The notes under the pieces were generated by a model. That model was not told the DNA's origin and ran no database searches. It was given only the letters and a program-made list of their open reading frames with translations. A stretch of DNA of 64,000 bases. Source: Oscillospiraceae bacterium (GTDB taxonomy: Bacteria > Bacillota > Clostridia > Oscillospirales > Acutalibacteraceae). How positions within the stretch are numbered: position 1 is the stretch's first letter; every line of letters begins with the position of its first letter. Of the stretch, positions 61,419 to 64,000 are shown one piece after another. Made by a program: the position numbers and the translations under genes. The DNA is taken from NCBI GenBank assembly GCA_015066175.1, contig SVOW01000014.1, forward strand, positions 30,583 to 94,582, read 5' to 3'.

Positions 61419-62084
61419 ATGAAACATAAGGGAATCAGATCACTATTATATTCAGCTACTTTAATTTCACTTTTTGCAGGTTGGACTTTTTTGATTAAAA
61501 CCGTTGACGTGCAACCGATTGGCCCTTTATCAACAAATGTTGGTTTAGCCACATTAAATAACTGGTTTCATAATCTGACAAACTTCAATATGACTGTTTA
61601 TTCTATAACTGATTGGCTGGGACTTGTGCCCGTTTCGGTTTGCATATTTTTTGCAATCGTAGGTTTGTTTCAGGCAATCAAAAGAAAAAGCTTATTTAAA
61701 GTTGATTCTGATATTATTTTACTCGGCGCATATTATATCGTTGTAATTTTTGTATATCTTATTTTTGAAACAATAACTATCAATTACAGACCCATTCTTA
61801 TAAATGGTTTTCTCGAGAAATCATATCCATCCTCAACAACTTTGCTTGTATTGTCCGTCATGCCCACTCTGGCTTTTCAAGCAAAAATCAAAATTATAAG
61901 CAACACGATTTTTAATATTTTACACATTTCTACAATTATTTTTTGTTTATTTATGGTAATAGGTCGTCTTGTTTCAGGTGTTCATTGGATTACAGATATT
62001 ATCGGCGGAATATTGTTGAGCATTGGTCTTTTTTATTTTTATAAAGGTACTGTTTTGTTATATTTTGAAAAAAGGAGTGGATGA
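61419..62084 (+). CDS. PAP2-family membrane phosphatase
   Basis: A 221-residue protein with about six membrane helices. It starts at the ATG at 61419, after AAGGAAGG. Two phosphatase motifs are recognisable: NYRPI (motif 1), and GRLVSGVHWITD (motif 3, R-X5-H-X3-D). The middle motif is PSST instead of PSGH, so the usual acid/base His is missing. PAP2 proteins dephosphorylate lipid phosphates such as undecaprenyl pyrophosphate; this one may be altered in activity. It ends 1 base before the XRE gene. Confidence 0.85.
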   Translation: MKHKGIRSLLYSATLISLFAGWTFLIKTVDVQPIGPLSTNVGLATLNNWFHNLTNFNMTVYSITDWLGLVPVSVCIFFAIVGLFQAIKRKSLFKVDSDIILLGAYYIVVIFVYLIFETITINYRPILINGFLEKSYPSSTTLLVLSVMPTLAFQAKIKIISNTIFNILHISTIIFCLFMVIGRLVSGVHWITDIIGGILLSIGLFYFYKGTVLLYFEKRSG

Positions 62085-62085
62085 T

Positions 62086-62703
62086 ATGGATTTTTCAGAA
62101 AAACTTAAAAACTTGCGAAAAAGTAAAAATCTTACGCAAGAAGAGTTAGCAGAAGCACTTTTTGTCTCGCGAACAGCTGTTTCAAAATGGGAGTCGGGGC
62201 GAGGATACCCGGGAATTGAATCGTTAAAAGAAATATCGGATTATTTTTCGGTAACTATCGACGATTTATTATCCGGTGAAAAATTGCTATCCCTCGCCGA
62301 AAAGGAAAATAATAGAAAAATCAGAAATGTCTGCAATTTCTTTTTCGGAGTTACTGATCTGCTTATATTTTTATTAATTATTTTACCACTTTATCCATGT
62401 AGCATTAACGGTTTTGTTTTCTCTGTAAATCTTTTCTCATACACTACAGTTACACAATCAAATCTGATAATTCACTGGATTATGTTTATTTCTCTTATTG
62501 TAATCGGTATGTTAAAACTATTATTTATGAAATCTGAGAGAAAAAATACAGATAAAGTTATTTCTTTTATTTCAATCGTTATCAACATTTTCCTTGTTTT
62601 ATTCCTTTCCCTGATGAGAGAAGCATATGCTATAATTATAACCTTTTTATTTCTGATAATAAAAATTGCCATATTCTTCATATGCATCATAACAAGCAAA
62701 TAG
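62086..62703 (+). CDS. XRE-family regulator with membrane domain
   Basis: A 205-residue protein. Residues 5-60 are a lambda-repressor-like HTH (KNLTQEELAEALFVSRTAVS, KWESGRGYPG). Residues 85-205 contain about four membrane helices, so it is a membrane-tethered transcription factor of a type common in Firmicutes. The start is the ATG at 62086, 8 bases after AAAGGAG, and 1 base after the PAP2 stop, so the two are coupled. It may control the upstream palindrome. Confidence 0.88.
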   Translation: MDFSEKLKNLRKSKNLTQEELAEALFVSRTAVSKWESGRGYPGIESLKEISDYFSVTIDDLLSGEKLLSLAEKENNRKIRNVCNFFFGVTDLLIFLLIILPLYPCSINGFVFSVNLFSYTTVTQSNLIIHWIMFISLIVIGMLKLLFMKSERKNTDKVISFISIVINIFLVLFLSLMREAYAIIITFLFLIIKIAIFFICIITSK

Positions 62704-62727
62704 TTTATATATTTAGCTTTACAGCAA

Positions 62728-62755
62728 AAGCCCTCTGCATTTCTGCAGAGGGCTT
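62728..62755 (-). terminator. Terminator between the XRE gene and the surface protein
   Basis: A 12-bp perfect stem AAGCCCTCTGCA/TGCAGAGGGCTT with a TTTC loop. On the minus strand it is followed by TTTTG, so it ends the surface-protein transcript; it may also act for the XRE gene. Confidence 0.75.
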
Positions 62756-62789
62756 AAAGTTATTCAGTTTACGTTAATTCAGTTATGAA

Positions 62790-64000
62790 TTATACGAAAT
62801 ACCATGCACAACCGATAAGGAAGAACCAGATGAGCCACTGCCACCATGTGTACTTAACCTTAACATTACATTCTGCTGTGTCGATTACGTTACCTTCAGC
62901 ATCTACAAGTGTTGCTGTGATTGTTGCACAACCGAGTTTGTGTGTTGTAACGTTACCGTCTTCGTCAACTGTTACTACTTTTTCGTTTGATGATGTCCAG
63001 ATTACATCATATTCGAGTTTCTCAAGATCTTCAGGTGAAACTGTTTCTGTAAGTGTGAAAGCAGGTGCTTTTCTTACATAGAATACTTCAACATTGTCCT
63101 GGTCAAGTTTGATTCCATCTGCAGGTACAAGTCTGATTTCTGTTTTGAGGATTTCTCCACATACAGAACAGGGAAGATTCCACTGTCCACGTACTGTTGT
63201 GTCTTCAACCCATTCGCCTTCTGTATGGCCGAGAGCTGCTACTTCGTCTGCTACATAACTATCACCACATACTGAACATGTGTATGTTGTGAAGCCTGCT
63301 TCTGTACATGTGGGATCTGTTACTACTGCTGCATAATCGTGACCGAGTGCATCGATTGTTGTTGTTACTCTTGAGAGTTCTGCATCACATACTGTACAGT
63401 ATACTACTGTATCGTATGAACCTTTTTCTGTACATGTTGCTTCTACTCTGTTTTCTTCAACTGCTTCGCCTTCTGTGTGGCCGAGTGCTGCGATTGTTGT
63501 TGTTACTCTTGAGAGTTCTGCATCACATACTGTACAGTATACTACTGTATCGTATGAACCTTCGTTTACGCAATCTGCTTCTACTCTGTTTTCTTCAACT
63601 GCTTCGCCTTCTGTGTGACCGAGTGCTGCGATTGTTGTTGTTTCTCTTGAGAGTTCTGCATCACATACTGTACAGTATACTACTGTATCATATGAACCTT
63701 CGTTTACGCAATCTGCTTCTACTCTGTTTTCTTCAACTGCCTCGCCTTCTGTGTGGCCGAGTGCTGCGATTGTTGTTGTTTCTCTTGAGAGTTCTGCATC
63801 ACATACTGTACAGTATACTACTGTATCATATGAACCTTCGTTTACGCAATCTGCTTCTACTCTGTTTTCTTCAACTGCTTCGCCTTCTGTGTGGCCAAGT
63901 GCAGGTACCTGTGTTGTTTCACGTGAAAGTTCTGCTTTACATACTGTACAGTAAACTACTGCATCGCCTGAGCCGCCTTCTGTACATGTTGCGTCTGATA
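62790..64000 (-). CDS. Large repeat-bearing surface protein (partial, C-terminal end)
   Basis: An uninterrupted minus-strand frame of about 403 codons runs from a TAA at 62790-62792 to the window edge; the start is outside. The visible part has five 46-residue repeats built around YCTVCDAELSR, ALGHTEGEAVEENR and an ADCVNEGSYD segment, each with one CXXC plus one further Cys. These lead to one divergent unit (TCSVCGDSY) and a final CSVCGE unit. An Ig-like (BIG2-type) domain (IWTSSNEKVVTVDEDG) follows. The C-terminus is a Trp-rich membrane helix, YTWWQWLIWFFLIG. It is probably a surface-anchored protein; no LPXTG motif is present. Confidence 0.85.
   Translation of the reverse strand, partial: SDATCTEGGSGDAVVYCTVCKAELSRETTQVPALGHTEGEAVEENRVEADCVNEGSYDTVVYCTVCDAELSRETTTIAALGHTEGEAVEENRVEADCVNEGSYDTVVYCTVCDAELSRETTTIAALGHTEGEAVEENRVEADCVNEGSYDTVVYCTVCDAELSRVTTTIAALGHTEGEAVEENRVEATCTEKGSYDTVVYCTVCDAELSRVTTTIDALGHDYAAVVTDPTCTEAGFTTYTCSVCGDSYVADEVAALGHTEGEWVEDTTVRGQWNLPCSVCGEILKTEIRLVPADGIKLDQDNVEVFYVRKAPAFTLTETVSPEDLEKLEYDVIWTSSNEKVVTVDEDGNVTTHKLGCATITATLVDAEGNVIDTAECNVKVKYTWWQWLIWFFLIGCAWYFV
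63320..64000 (-). repeat. 138-bp tandem coding repeats in the surface protein
   Basis: The block GAGAGTTCTG recurs at 63373, 63511, 63649 and 63787, and a variant at 63925, an exact 138-bp period (46 codons). Neighbouring units are nearly identical at the DNA level, a sign of recent duplication or gene conversion. Confidence 0.92.

Noticed and set aside
62785..63954. Plus-strand Ser/Thr/Val-rich open frames at the right edge
   Set aside because: They are antisense shadows of the minus-strand surface protein and lack ribosome binding sites.
63320..64000. Possible CRISPR or non-coding satellite at the right edge
   Set aside because: Units are 138 bp with no spacers, and the minus-strand reading frame is open through all of them with conserved CXXC motifs.

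Overview
The window is chromosomal DNA from an AT-rich, endospore-forming anaerobic Clostridia, most likely a gut Oscillospiraceae/Ruminococcaceae-type organism. The evidence is the set of sporulation genes (sigG, spoIIE, spoVAE, spmA, spmB, an AbrB/SpoVT-type regulator), class B sortase, LCP and PASTA proteins, a Na+-translocating decarboxylase, glycan-catabolic genes, radical SAM enzymes, and AAGGAGG-type ribosome binding sites with TTGACA/TATAAT promoters. No phage, insertion sequence, CRISPR array or tRNA gene is visible. It reads as a backbone region with several unusual lineage-specific proteins.

Layout. 1-3.2 kb: the edge of a radical SAM activase, then a phosphoglycerate-mutase-like enzyme (possible homoserine kinase) with O-acetylhomoserine sulfhydrylase, and a small Cys-rich membrane protein. 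3.4-5.8 kb: rmlA-rmlC-rmlD for dTDP-rhamnose. 5.9-9.9 kb: a large secreted papain-like protease, a C_GCAxxG redox protein and a SurA-like lipoprotein. 10-13.6 kb: three tandem secreted metallophosphoesterases. 13.6-14.7 kb: azlC-azlD amino-acid exporter. 14.7-18.6 kb: a Cys-rich small protein, a purple-acid-phosphatase-like enzyme and a repeat-bearing LCP cell-wall ligase. 18.7 kb: RNase P RNA. 19-22.9 kb: Dabb protein, DUF368 transporter, glycogen phosphorylase. 23.1-28.2 kb: zapA, U32 enzyme, a kinase-less PASTA-cohesin protein and a lipoprotein. 28.3-31.6 kb: sialidase-like protein, manA and nagA (sugar catabolism). 31.6-39.8 kb: a sporulation island with sigG, a 43-residue peptide, spoVAE, a degenerate P-type ATPase, an rRNA methyltransferase and spoIIE. 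40-42.9 kb: guaB and a MATE exporter. 42.9-50.5 kb: a co-directional block nifS-thiI-cinA-srtB-(CinA-like membrane protein)-phosphoesterase. 50.8-55.8 kb: TVP38 protein, GT8 glycosyltransferase and a complete four-gene Na+-pumping decarboxylase. 56-59 kb: GH29 fucosidase and a DUF4080 radical SAM protein. 59-61.3 kb: spmA-spmB and the AbrB-like regulator. 61.4-62.7 kb: a PAP2/XRE pair. 62.8-64 kb: the C-terminal end of a large repeat-bearing surface protein running off the right edge on the minus strand.

The most notable items are: (i) a membrane-anchored CinA paralogue that seems to have lost both active-site signatures and is inserted with a long acidic linker, beside true cinA and sortase B; (ii) a 1099-residue P-type-ATPase-like membrane protein whose DKTGT and TGD motifs are broken, in the sporulation island; (iii) a terminator hairpin whose 3' arm and U-tract contain the ribosome binding site and start codon of sigG, with a sigma-F-like promoter placed so that forespore transcripts would lack the 5' arm; and (iv) a strongly signalled 43-residue amphipathic peptide gene beside sigG.
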